Source: CAWAMR01 sp963783095
Lineage (GTDB): Bacteria; Planctomycetota; Planctomycetia; Gemmatales; Gemmataceae
Direction of reading: 5' to 3'
Length of the DNA stretch: 64,000 bases
NCBI GenBank assembly: GCA_963783095.1
Contig: CAWAMR010000002.1
Span: forward strand, 1,302,001-1,366,000
Positions within the stretch are counted from its first letter, which is position 1; each line of letters begins with the position of its first letter. The notes below the pieces were generated by a model. It was given only the letters and a program-made list of their open reading frames with translations, ran no database searches and was not told where the DNA came from. Both the position numbers and the translations under genes were made by a program. Shown here piece after piece: positions 38,135 through 46,625 of this stretch.

Positions 38135-39462
38135 ATGTCGATCCGTCGAAATTGCGAGAACTTCTCCCGTCGGGATTGTCTCCGACTCGGACTGGGTACG
38201 CTCCTGGGTGGAGGATTGGTCGATGCACTTCGGCTTCGCTCGCTCGCAGCAACTGAATCTGCACCGCAAGCGCAGGCCAAATCGTGTATCCTGATCTGGC
38301 TCGATGGCGGTCCAACTCATTACGAAACCTTCGACCCAAAACCCAAGGCCCCGGTCGAGATTCGCGGCGAGTTCGGGATCACCGCGACCAAAGTGCCCGG
38401 CGTGTTCTTTTCCGAACCGATGAAATGTCTCGCGGCGATCATGGATAAGTTGGCCGTCGTCCGTTCCATCCGCCACGATCAAGGCAATCACGGTGCCGGC
38501 AACCACTATATGATGACGGGCGCACCACCGCGAATCCCGGTAGGCTGCGGGGCTTTCGTCAGTTTTCACCCCAGCCTGGGTTCCGTCACCGCGCACGAAA
38601 AGACTGCACCTGCCGGGCTTCCTGCCTACTTCTCGATTCCGGAGATGTCCCGATCGGGCGGCCCCAACTTCCTGGGTGCCAAGTACGCTCCGTTTGTCGT
38701 TTCGGACAACCCGAACACGCCCGGATTCCGAGTCCGCGACGTGGCCTTGCCGCAGGGTCTGAGCGAAGGACGGTTCGATACTCGACGGGAAGTTCGCGTG
38801 CAAGTCGATCGCATGGTTCGTTTCAATGAGAAAATCGCGGCCGATCCGGTGGCCGCCCAGGATGAGCACTACCAGCAGGGCTTCCAGTTGATTTCATCGA
38901 AAGAGGCGCAGGCGGCCTTCGATATTGGCCGCGAGCCTGACCGGGTTCGGGATGCTTATGGCCGCAATCCCTTCGGCCAGCGCGCCTCCTGGCCCGCCGG
39001 CTGGTTGAAGCAGGTGTACCGTTCATCACCCTCTACGACGGCGGCTGGGATCATCACACAAAACTGTTTTCGACTCTGAAGACCAAGCTGCCGGGATTTG
39101 AAGGAAGCATCGCGGCCCTAATCGACGATCTCCATCAGCGCGGGCTACTCGATTCGACCCTGGTAGTAGTTCTGGGAGAATTCGGCCGGACGCCACAGAT
39201 TAACAAGGATGCGGGACGGGATCACTGGTCCAACGCCATGTCGGTCCTGTTCGCCGGCGGCGGAACTCCGGGCGGGCAAGTAATCGGTGCGACCGATGTG
39301 AAGGGCTACGCAGCCATCGAACGGGTGTTGTCGCCCGAACATTTTGCTTCGACCATCTATACGAAACTGGGCATCGATCCGGGGAAAATGCTGTATTCGG
39401 CCAACGGCCGGCCTTCGCATATCGTCAGCGATCCAACGCCGATCAAGGAATTGATGGGGTAA
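38135..39462 (+). CDS. DUF1501 protein, one frameshift
   Basis: About 442 aa. Signal with NFSRRDCLRLGLGTLLGGG, then IWLDGGPTHYETFDPKPKAP, GNHYMMTG, DGGWDHHTK and GEFGRTPQINKDAGRDHW, all DUF1501 landmarks. The frame breaks near 38992: one C missing from a short C run. Restored it reads GQRALLARRLVEAGVPFITL. The two parts are 38135-39079 and the frame ending at 39462. Second gene of a PSD1/DUF1501 operon. ATG 38135 is the first start before the signal. Confidence 0.88.
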
Positions 39463-39473
39463 ACTCTAAGAGG

Positions 39474-39603
39474 AACTAACCACGGAGTCACAGAGAACAC
39501 AGAGAAGACAGAAGAAAAATCAGAGCAATGAGCAATCAATTCGTAATAGTTTTGGCTTGTTGGATTTATCCTTTGTATTTGTCTTCACGGTGTTCTCTGT
39601 ACT
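39474..39603. repeat. dispersed ACAGAGAA-type repeat, partial copy
   Basis: CTAACCACGGAGTCACAGAG, then AACACAGAGAAGACAG, and an inverted end CTTCACGGTGTTCTCTGTAC. It is the same element as the complete inverted copy at 55169-55339. Non-coding. Confidence 0.7.
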
Positions 39604-39650
39604 GCTAATGTCGAAAATCTTTGCGCCGTACAGAGATTTCGGGCGATTTC

Positions 39651-39803
39651 TCGCCGAAGGCGAGCGTCGGGGCGTTAGCCCGACGTGGGCTCCACCCACT
39701 GTTGCTTGGATTTAATTCAAGCGGCGAATGTCCGGTGCAATGATGAACGGTTCGGCAGATGCAGTCCACGTCGGGCTAACGCCCCGACGCTCGCCTTCGG
39801 CGA
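39651..39803. repeat. perfect 38-bp inverted repeat
   Basis: Arms 39651-39688 and 39766-39803 are exact reverse complements over 38 bp (TCGCCGAAGGCGAGCGTCGG begins the left arm), separated by 77 bases. Each arm also holds smaller palindromes. It lies between the DUF1501 and PPC genes. Confidence 0.9.
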
Positions 39804-39875
39804 ACCTTTGCATCCTTTGGTTGCGGCTACGCCGCGCTGTGGTTCGCTTGCCTTTAATTCTTGGAAGAGCGATCG

Positions 39876-41501
39876 ATGCCGATACTAAAAGCTGGCCTCA
39901 CTCTAGCAGTATTTTGTTTCGTTCCCTTCCCTTCGCTGGTCGCAGCACCTCCCAAGTTGACCTATCTCTATCCCGCTGGGGTGCAAAAAGGCAAGACCGT
40001 AGAAATCGCTGCGGGCGATGTTGATAGCTGGCCTCCGCGTATCTGGGTCGATGACAAGGGGATCGAGATCAAACCTGCCAAGGAGCGCGGAAGACTCACC
40101 TTCACCGCTCTGCCGGATGCGAAGCCCGGCATCCACTGGATCCGGCTCTTCAACGACGACGGTGCCTCGCCGTTACGGCCGTTTATGGTTGGCTCCTTGC
40201 CCGAAATCAACGAGGTCGAACCCAATGATGATCCCAAGAAGCCGCAGACGTTGAGCGATGCGAATGTCGTGGTGAACGGCAGGCTGGGTGTGGCCGGGGA
40301 CGTCGATCATTTTTCAGTTTCTCTGAAACGCGGCCAGACCGTGGTCGCGTCGATGGTCGCGAATGAAATTCTCGGTTCGCCCATGGATGCTGTTCTTCAG
40401 ATCGTTACTCTTGATGGATTCGTTCTGGCCGAGAACCACGATACGCACGGTCTCGATCCCCAGATTGCTTTTCCCGTTCCGAAAGACGGCACGTATATTA
40501 TCCGGACCTTTGCGTTTCCCTCCCAGCCCGATTCAAGTATCCGTTTTGCCGGCGGCCCGACCTACATCTATCGACTAACGATCACCACTTCGGGTTTCGC
40601 GGATTTCGCCTTGCCGCTGGCCATCTCGCTGCGCGAACCGGCAACGGTGGAACTGGTCGGCTGGAATATCCCCGATAGTGCGAAGAAAATCGTCGTAAAA
40701 CCGGATCGTGTCAGCGATCGATGGTGGATTAACCAGCTGGGAGTTGCCAATCCCGTCGCCGTGCGTGTCGAACCGCATCGCTGTCTGGTCGAGGTGGAAC
40801 CGAACGGCCGCTCCAGGCCGCAAATCATTGAAGTTCCGGCGACGATCACGGGCCGGATCGATCCGGCAGGAGATTTGGACGTCTTTGAATGGGCGGGGAA
40901 AAAGGGGCAACGACTGACCTTCCAGGTCGAAGCTCGTTCGCTGGGGTCAGCGCTCGATCCGATACTTCGCGTGACCGATGCTCAGGGTAAAACGATCGCT
41001 GAAGTGGATGACACCGGAGCGAATGCCGATCCCGAATATGGATTCACGGTCCCTGCCGATGGCCGATACCGTGTTGAGGTTCGAGATTTGTATCGACACG
41101 GTGGGCCGCGCTACTTCTATCGCCTCCGCATTTTCACTCCCCAGCCCGATTTTTCGCTATCCATTGCAGCGGAGCCGGCCAGTGCGATCGAGAGTGTCGA
41201 AATACCGGTGACGATCAACCGGCTCAATGGGTTCTCGGGTGCCATCGAGTTCAAAGTCGAAGGGTTGCCCGAAGGTCTGACGGCAAGGTTTGAGCCGCCG
41301 AAAGCAGTTGATGTTGCCGTGAAGATGGTAAAAGTCAAAATCATGGCGACCAAGGGAATCTTTGCCGGCCCGATCCGGATCGTGGGTCAGGCATCAATGC
41401 TTACGGAGCCGGGCCGGTTGGCTCACGTTCCGATCGCCGGTTTCAAGGACACGTCCGACCACGTTTGGATAACGGTCAAGCCAAAGACCCAGAAGAAGTG
41501 A
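39876..41501 (+). CDS. secreted PPC-domain protein
   Basis: 541 aa. Signal peptide (GLTLAVFCFVPFPSLVAA), an N-terminal beta domain (YLYPAGVQKGKTVEIAAGD) and two bacterial pre-peptidase C-terminal (PPC) domains beginning at EVEPNDDPKKPQTL and at EVEPNGRSRPQII, the latter ending near FRYRVEVRDLYRHGGPRYFY-like. There is no protease domain. Such proteins follow PSD1/DUF1501 operons in many planctomycetes and may be surface-attached binding proteins. I chose ATG 39876. Confidence 0.88.
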   Translation: MPILKAGLTLAVFCFVPFPSLVAAPPKLTYLYPAGVQKGKTVEIAAGDVDSWPPRIWVDDKGIEIKPAKERGRLTFTALPDAKPGIHWIRLFNDDGASPLRPFMVGSLPEINEVEPNDDPKKPQTLSDANVVVNGRLGVAGDVDHFSVSLKRGQTVVASMVANEILGSPMDAVLQIVTLDGFVLAENHDTHGLDPQIAFPVPKDGTYIIRTFAFPSQPDSSIRFAGGPTYIYRLTITTSGFADFALPLAISLREPATVELVGWNIPDSAKKIVVKPDRVSDRWWINQLGVANPVAVRVEPHRCLVEVEPNGRSRPQIIEVPATITGRIDPAGDLDVFEWAGKKGQRLTFQVEARSLGSALDPILRVTDAQGKTIAEVDDTGANADPEYGFTVPADGRYRVEVRDLYRHGGPRYFYRLRIFTPQPDFSLSIAAEPASAIESVEIPVTINRLNGFSGAIEFKVEGLPEGLTARFEPPKAVDVAVKMVKVKIMATKGIFAGPIRIVGQASMLTEPGRLAHVPIAGFKDTSDHVWITVKPKTQKK

Positions 41502-41581
41502 ACTGCTCTGGATTCTTTCCGGAGGATGAACCAGAATCTCTGCATTATGCCCCAAGACCGGCGGATTCGGAGAGAACTGAT

Positions 41582-42970
41582 ATGGAAATCGTCAATGGAA
41601 AGCCCAGGCGAAGAGCCAGATTGTATTTCGGGGTATTCGTATGCCTTATCGCGGTAGGCGGAATTATTGCCGCGCTGTACTGGATCGACTTCGAGAAGTA
41701 TCGTAGCGATCCCGAACGGGTCAAACGACTCTCGGCGGCAGAAATCCCCAATCAACTGACTACTCTCGTCAAGAACGCGGACTGGCCGCAGTGGCGCGGT
41801 CCCAACCGGGACGGTATGAGTTTCGAGACGGGACTGCAACTGGAATGGCCGGCCGATGGCCCGCCGCTGTCGTGGAAAAAGCCGATCGGACGGGGGTTTT
41901 CTTCCTTCGCGGTCTCGGCCGGCCGACTTTACACAATGGATCAGGAAGCCGTCGCGGACCCGGCCGACAACGGAAACCGGTTCAACGAATGCGTTGTTTG
42001 TATCGACGCCGACACGGGAGATGAACTTTGGCGATTTCGCTATCCCAACCGCTACGATGAGCGCTTTGGTCCTGGGCCACGCTCCACCCCCACAGTCTCC
42101 GGCCCCTTTGTTTACGCAGTGGGACCAACCGGCATCTTCCATTGCTTGAACGCGATAACTGGCGAGAAAATCTGGCGGCACGATTTGATCGAGGAATTCG
42201 CCGGTCGAGCGATGCAATATGGCGTGTCGTTCTCCCCGCTCGTCGACGGAAACCTGGTGTATTGCACGCCGGGCGGGTCGGGCGGCAATTCAGTGGCAGC
42301 ATTCGACAAGTCGACCGGGGCACTCGTCTGGAAAGCACTCGATGACCCGGCGAGCTATAGTTCACCCATCGCCATCACGGCTGCGGGTGTTCGGCAGATT
42401 CTATTCCTCACCAACACCGAACTGGTCAGCTTCGCGCCGGATGGCAGCAAGTTGTTCTGGCGCTATCCGTGGAAAGCGGAGGGCGGCTTCAATATCGCCA
42501 CACCGATGAGTTTTGGCGATTACGTTCTGATCGCGTCCGGCTACGGCAAGGGTTGCGCACTTCTGGAAGTGACCCGATCCTCCGATGGCAACTTTCAGGT
42601 TGGCGCTGTCTACGAACACAATCGTTTGCGACCCTATTTCGCCAGTGCCGTGCGTTTCGGGGAGCACATTTACGGCTTCGATCAAACAGACCTGGTTTGC
42701 ATGAATGTGCGGACGGGATCGATAACCTGGCGCGAAAAAGGAATTCGCAGTTTCAAGAAAGGATCGATCATCGGGGTCGAGGGTCATTTGCTTCTTTTCG
42801 GCGAGTCGGGATCGTTGACGCTGATCGAGGCCGCCCCCACCGAGTATCGGGAACGCGCGACATGCCGGGTCTCGCAAACACGCTGTTGGACACCGCCCGC
42901 ACTGGCAGACGGCCGGCTCTATATCCGCGACGATGCGCAAATCATGTGCTTCGATCTTCGGAAAAAGTAG
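41582..42970 (+). CDS. membrane-anchored PQQ-like beta-propeller protein
   Basis: 462 aa. One N-terminal membrane segment (LYFGVFVCLIAVGGIIAALY, about residues 14-33), then ADWPQWRGPNRDGMSFETG and propeller blades such as DADTGDELWRFRY, AITGEKIWRHDL, DKSTGALVWKAL and VRTGSITWREKG. Homologous to the protein at 27536-28837 but anchored rather than secreted. ATG 41582 has AGAGAACTG before it. It follows the PPC gene by 80 bases. Confidence 0.88.
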   Translation: MEIVNGKPRRRARLYFGVFVCLIAVGGIIAALYWIDFEKYRSDPERVKRLSAAEIPNQLTTLVKNADWPQWRGPNRDGMSFETGLQLEWPADGPPLSWKKPIGRGFSSFAVSAGRLYTMDQEAVADPADNGNRFNECVVCIDADTGDELWRFRYPNRYDERFGPGPRSTPTVSGPFVYAVGPTGIFHCLNAITGEKIWRHDLIEEFAGRAMQYGVSFSPLVDGNLVYCTPGGSGGNSVAAFDKSTGALVWKALDDPASYSSPIAITAAGVRQILFLTNTELVSFAPDGSKLFWRYPWKAEGGFNIATPMSFGDYVLIASGYGKGCALLEVTRSSDGNFQVGAVYEHNRLRPYFASAVRFGEHIYGFDQTDLVCMNVRTGSITWREKGIRSFKKGSIIGVEGHLLLFGESGSLTLIEAAPTEYRERATCRVSQTRCWTPPALADGRLYIRDDAQIMCFDLRKK

Positions 42971-43022
42971 CTTCGAGTGTACTCCAATAGGAACCGGGAT
43001 AGCATCTTCTTAGAAGCCACTT

Positions 43023-43108
43023 CCGCTTACTTCGTGCGCGGCTCTTTGGTAAGAGCCGCGCACGGAGTAAGCGGTTGCGGGAGCCGCGCACGAAGTAAGC
43101 GGTTGCGG
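43023..43108. repeat. three-arm palindromic repeat
   Basis: CCGCTTACTTCGTGCGCGGC (43023-43042) is followed by two inverse copies: AGAGCCGCGCACGGAGTAAG (43052-43071) and GAGCCGCGCACGAAGTAAGC (43081-43100). The first arm could pair with either of the others. Lies in the gap before the MFS gene. Confidence 0.8.
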
Positions 43109-43148
43109 GTGAATCTGTTTCTGCCGCTCACCTTAACGGAGAACCGCG

Positions 43149-44441
43149 TTGCAGCAAGCCACGAAAGTTCCAAGACAGGCCTGGGTAGTCACCTTCGCGG
43201 GTACTGCCATTAACCTTTGTCTGGGCATCCTCTATGCCTGGAGCGTCTGGAAAGCGCCGCTCTCGGCGACCCCGGAACACCCGGCTGGCTCGGCCATGAG
43301 CGGGTTGAATGAGGGTTGGAGTTACCTCACCGATGCGCAGGCGACCTGGGCTTATGCCATCTGCGGTTTCATGTTCGCGTTGTCGATGATTCCCGGCGGA
43401 AGAATTCAGGATAAGTATGGTCCGAAACTGGGCGCTACTCTGGGTGGTTTGTCGCTGGCTGCGGGTTGCATTCTGGCCGGTCTGATGAGAAGTTATCTTG
43501 GCTTGATCCTGGGCTTCGGAGTATTGGGTGGGATCGGCATGGGACTCGGGTATTCGGCAGCCACCCCCGCAGCGGTCAAATGGTTTGGGCCTCACCAGCG
43601 GGGCTTGATTGTCGGATTGGTGGTCGGAGGCTACGGAGGAGCAGCGATCTATATCTCGCCTCTGGCAAAACATCTTATCGCGGATTACGGTCTGTCCGGC
43701 AGCTTGATTGGCATGGGCATCTTCTTTGCTCTGGTTGTGATCGTGGCCGCTCAATTGCTTGTCTGGCCGCCATCGGGTTATGTTCCCCCGGCACCTACGG
43801 GACCGGCATCGTCTCGTGCTTCGATGACGCAAATCGATTGGTCGGCGAAAGAGATGGTGCAGACCTGGCAATTCTACTTGTTGGTATTCCTCTTCATCTG
43901 CTCCGCCCAATCGGGTTTGCTGGTCATTGCCAACGCCACTCCCATGTTGAAACTTACTGCAACCGTGGCTTTCTATGGATCGTTCGGGTGGATGCTTGCT
44001 TCCTTCGGCGGCCTGGCCAATGCAGCAGGTCGAATCGGGACGGGGCTATACTCCGACAAAATCGGCAGACTCAATGCCTACCTCCTCAATGGGACGATTT
44101 CGACGGCGTGTCTGTTTCTGATCCCAACAATCATCGAATCCAAGAACGTGATTTTGTTATTCGTCATTGTTGGAGTGGCTTACTGGCAATATGGCGGCGG
44201 GTTATCGCTAATGCCGGCGCTAACGGCGGACTACTTTGGTGCCACGAATCTCGGGTTCAATTACGGTCTTGTGTTTATCGGCTGGGGGATTGCCTTTTTC
44301 ATTCCGCAACTTGCGGGGTATATCAAGGATTCCACAGGAAGCCTCGATTACGCATTTTACCTGTCCGGCGGCCTGTTAATGCTGGCGGTTCTGCTGAGTC
44401 GATTCCTTTATCGGCCTGTACACACCAACTTTAAAGGATAA
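43149..44441 (+). CDS. MFS transporter, oxalate/formate antiporter-like
   Basis: 430 aa with 12 predicted membrane segments. The first loop carries NLCLGILYAWSVWKAP, GGRIQDKYGPKLGATLGG follows the second segment, and a long loop between segments 6 and 7 precedes TWQFYLLVFLFICSAQSGLL. This is the layout of the OxlT/NarK-like oxalate:formate antiporter family. The substrate cannot be told. The start is TTG 43149 with GGAG 8 bases upstream. Confidence 0.88.
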   Translation: MQQATKVPRQAWVVTFAGTAINLCLGILYAWSVWKAPLSATPEHPAGSAMSGLNEGWSYLTDAQATWAYAICGFMFALSMIPGGRIQDKYGPKLGATLGGLSLAAGCILAGLMRSYLGLILGFGVLGGIGMGLGYSAATPAAVKWFGPHQRGLIVGLVVGGYGGAAIYISPLAKHLIADYGLSGSLIGMGIFFALVVIVAAQLLVWPPSGYVPPAPTGPASSRASMTQIDWSAKEMVQTWQFYLLVFLFICSAQSGLLVIANATPMLKLTATVAFYGSFGWMLASFGGLANAAGRIGTGLYSDKIGRLNAYLLNGTISTACLFLIPTIIESKNVILLFVIVGVAYWQYGGGLSLMPALTADYFGATNLGFNYGLVFIGWGIAFFIPQLAGYIKDSTGSLDYAFYLSGGLLMLAVLLSRFLYRPVHTNFKG

Positions 44442-44470
44442 GTCCTTTGCTGCAGCTCTGTAGAAAAACT

Positions 44471-44625
44471 CCAAATCCCAAATCTCAAAATACAAACAAA
44501 TCCCAAATCTCAAAAGCGGACCAAACGCAAACCTTGCTTCAGACTCATTTTGAGATTTTCTCGTCGTTTGGGCGTTGGAGGTTGTTTGGAATCTGTTGTT
44601 TGTGATTTGGAATTTTTGTGCAAAG
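44471..44625. repeat. 19-bp direct repeat plus inverted A/T-rich arms
   Basis: CAAATCCCAAATCTCAAAA occurs at 44472-44490 and 44497-44515. TTTTGAGATTTTC and TTGTTTGTGATTTGGAATTT downstream are approximate inverse copies. Intergenic between convergent genes. Confidence 0.7.
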
Positions 44626-44648
44626 CCATGCCGCCACCGTTTGTCGCA

Positions 44649-45749
44649 TCAAGTGTGGATGGCATCGTACAAGGCCACCCCAAATGGCCCAAAGAGTATG
44701 ACCGGCATCCATGCCGCCAACGCGGGTGCCATGTAATCCGCATTGCCAAGGAACTTGCAGGCGAATATTACCCCATAAAACACTGCACACATTACCAAAC
44801 ATAATCCAGCACTGATGAAAACGTGTCGCGTTTGATCGCGCAGAATGATTGCCAATCCCATCACAACCAACAGCATTCCGATAATGGGCCGTGTGATCTT
44901 CATGTGGTAGATCACCGCGATTTGAGGCTGCCTGAGAGCATCGGACTTGTTGAGAAGAAGATACAAATTATGCGTTGATGTATACAAGAACCATTTCGGG
45001 TCTCGAGTTACCGTTTCGAAGGTTACATCCTTGGTGTACACGAAATACTTTCCCGAATCGATTTGAACTATCATTTCCGGTTTGTGCGTCGATTCCAGAG
45101 TCTCCGGAGTGGTATTCGTCAGCAACCAGCCACCGCTGAGAGCCTCACCGCCGGGCGGTATATAGCGGGCATTTTGAGCTGCCAGGTGCGACATCGCGCT
45201 GGTTTGCGTCTCCGGAAGTGTGACATATAACTGCTTTACCGTCATATCTTTCGGATAGCCGACCACGCCTTCGATGTGAATCCCGGTCGGATCGTAGCAA
45301 CCCTGAATCACCTTCTCCCGTTCGTTGTGGGGATCGTCGCGTTCGGTCAAGAGAATGTGGGCAATCTTCGGTATGACAAGTTCCTGATTCAATACGCCCA
45401 GTGTCAGTGCCGAGGCCGCGCCAAGGAGGATGGGCCGGATGATTCGATGCGTCGATACTCCGGCGGAAAGCATGGGCAGCATTTCATTGTTTCGCTGCAT
45501 CCAGGCGACCGTGAACATGGCCGCCAGCAAGGCAATGGCTTCGCAGAGACGATCGTAATATTGCAGCACTCGGTAGCTGTAATAGTTCCAGATGTTCCAC
45601 ATGATGTCCAGGAAGCCATCGGCCTTGGTGCCGAAATCGTCGAGGTTCGTGAACATATCGACGATGATGTACAAACTCAGCGTACTCGTCAAACAGATCA
45701 TGTACGCGCGCACGAATGAGATGAACAGCATCCGATCGAGGATGTTCAT
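44649..45749 (-). CDS. LptF/LptG-family permease
   Basis: 366 aa. Three membrane segments at the N-terminus (FISFVRAYMICLTSTLSLYI, ALLAAMFTVAW, ILLGAASALTLGVL), a large periplasmic jelly-roll part (about residues 125-270), and three C-terminal segments. The motif AAMFTVAWMQRNNEMLPMLS matches LptF/G. In Gram-negatives these are the permease parts of the lipopolysaccharide transporter LptB2FG. Its start overlaps the stop of the tyrosine phosphatase by 4 bases (ATGA), so the two are translationally coupled. F versus G is not assigned. Confidence 0.9.
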   Translation of the reverse strand: MNILDRMLFISFVRAYMICLTSTLSLYIIVDMFTNLDDFGTKADGFLDIMWNIWNYYSYRVLQYYDRLCEAIALLAAMFTVAWMQRNNEMLPMLSAGVSTHRIIRPILLGAASALTLGVLNQELVIPKIAHILLTERDDPHNEREKVIQGCYDPTGIHIEGVVGYPKDMTVKQLYVTLPETQTSAMSHLAAQNARYIPPGGEALSGGWLLTNTTPETLESTHKPEMIVQIDSGKYFVYTKDVTFETVTRDPKWFLYTSTHNLYLLLNKSDALRQPQIAVIYHMKITRPIIGMLLVVMGLAIILRDQTRHVFISAGLCLVMCAVFYGVIFACKFLGNADYMAPALAAWMPVILFGPFGVALYDAIHT

Positions 45750-46423
45750 GGCGATGCCTCTTCCCTGAGGTGCGCTGCCGCTGCCGGCGCGATCAAGGCC
45801 GCGGCCGAGAGCCTTCTTACCCGGCGCGGTTCATACAGTTCCAGGTATACTTGAACATAATCGTTACCCGTTGTACATGCGGCGTCGCCGAACCCATTGG
45901 TGCGCAGTTCGCGCACCGCTGCTTCTTTCGACCAGCCCTCATACTCCATTCGGTAGACGGCCGTCAAGAGACCTGTCCGATGCAGGCCGGCTTTGCAGTG
46001 CAAAAGGATCGGGTAATTGCTGGGATCATCGAAGATTTTGTAAAACTGCGCAAGGACCGCAGGCGGTTGAACTTTCTGCGCGTTCCGGGGCGAAAGATCG
46101 AGTTTCAGGAGATACCATTTGACGTTCAGTTCGCGGGCCAGTTCGGTTTCATGCACACGCGGTTTGCCGAGGTAGCCTTCAGGCATGATGGGGTCTTGAA
46201 ATTCGTTTTCTTCCTGAAGGTTCACGATGGAGTTGAAGCCGTAGCGCTGGTGTGCTTCGCGGAAGCCGTTGGCAGTCATCTGCCCCGATCGGATCACTTT
46301 TCCATCCGTGACAATGCGCAAGCGTTTGGCATGTGCGTAATTTGCGCGGAATTCGTAGATGGGGGCGCAGAGAATCATCGCAGCGATCGCGATACCCCAA
46401 ACCCAGCGGAGCCAGATCGGCAT
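45746..46423 (-). CDS. membrane-anchored dual-specificity/tyrosine phosphatase
   Basis: 225 aa. N-terminal membrane segment (WVWGIAIAAMILCAPIYEF) then a phosphatase domain with the P-loop HCKAGLHRTG (HCxxGxxRT/S) and the upstream general-acid region LDLSPRNA. The N-terminal part IRSGQMTANGFREAHQRYGF resembles the DSP/PTP family seen in planctomycetes. The last gene bases overlap the LptF/G start. A role in regulating envelope assembly is suggested by the neighbour, not shown. Confidence 0.85.
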   Translation of the reverse strand: MPIWLRWVWGIAIAAMILCAPIYEFRANYAHAKRLRIVTDGKVIRSGQMTANGFREAHQRYGFNSIVNLQEENEFQDPIMPEGYLGKPRVHETELARELNVKWYLLKLDLSPRNAQKVQPPAVLAQFYKIFDDPSNYPILLHCKAGLHRTGLLTAVYRMEYEGWSKEAAVRELRTNGFGDAACTTGNDYVQVYLELYEPRRVRRLSAAALIAPAAAAHLREEASP

Positions 46424-46625
46424 GCGCAGTTTCTCCGTCCCTGGAATTCGTATCGACCGGCGGCCTGCCCATCAGGAGGAGAATATGGCAATTTTAGTTG
46501 GTTTGAGCAAGAGGAAATAGCAGTTGCAAGTTCCACTGGGTGAAGCCAGATTCTCTGGGGGGGGCATCGTCGTAGCGGCGTCCTGCCGCCGTCTGCAACC
46601 TCTCGGCGGCAGGATGCCGCCGCTA

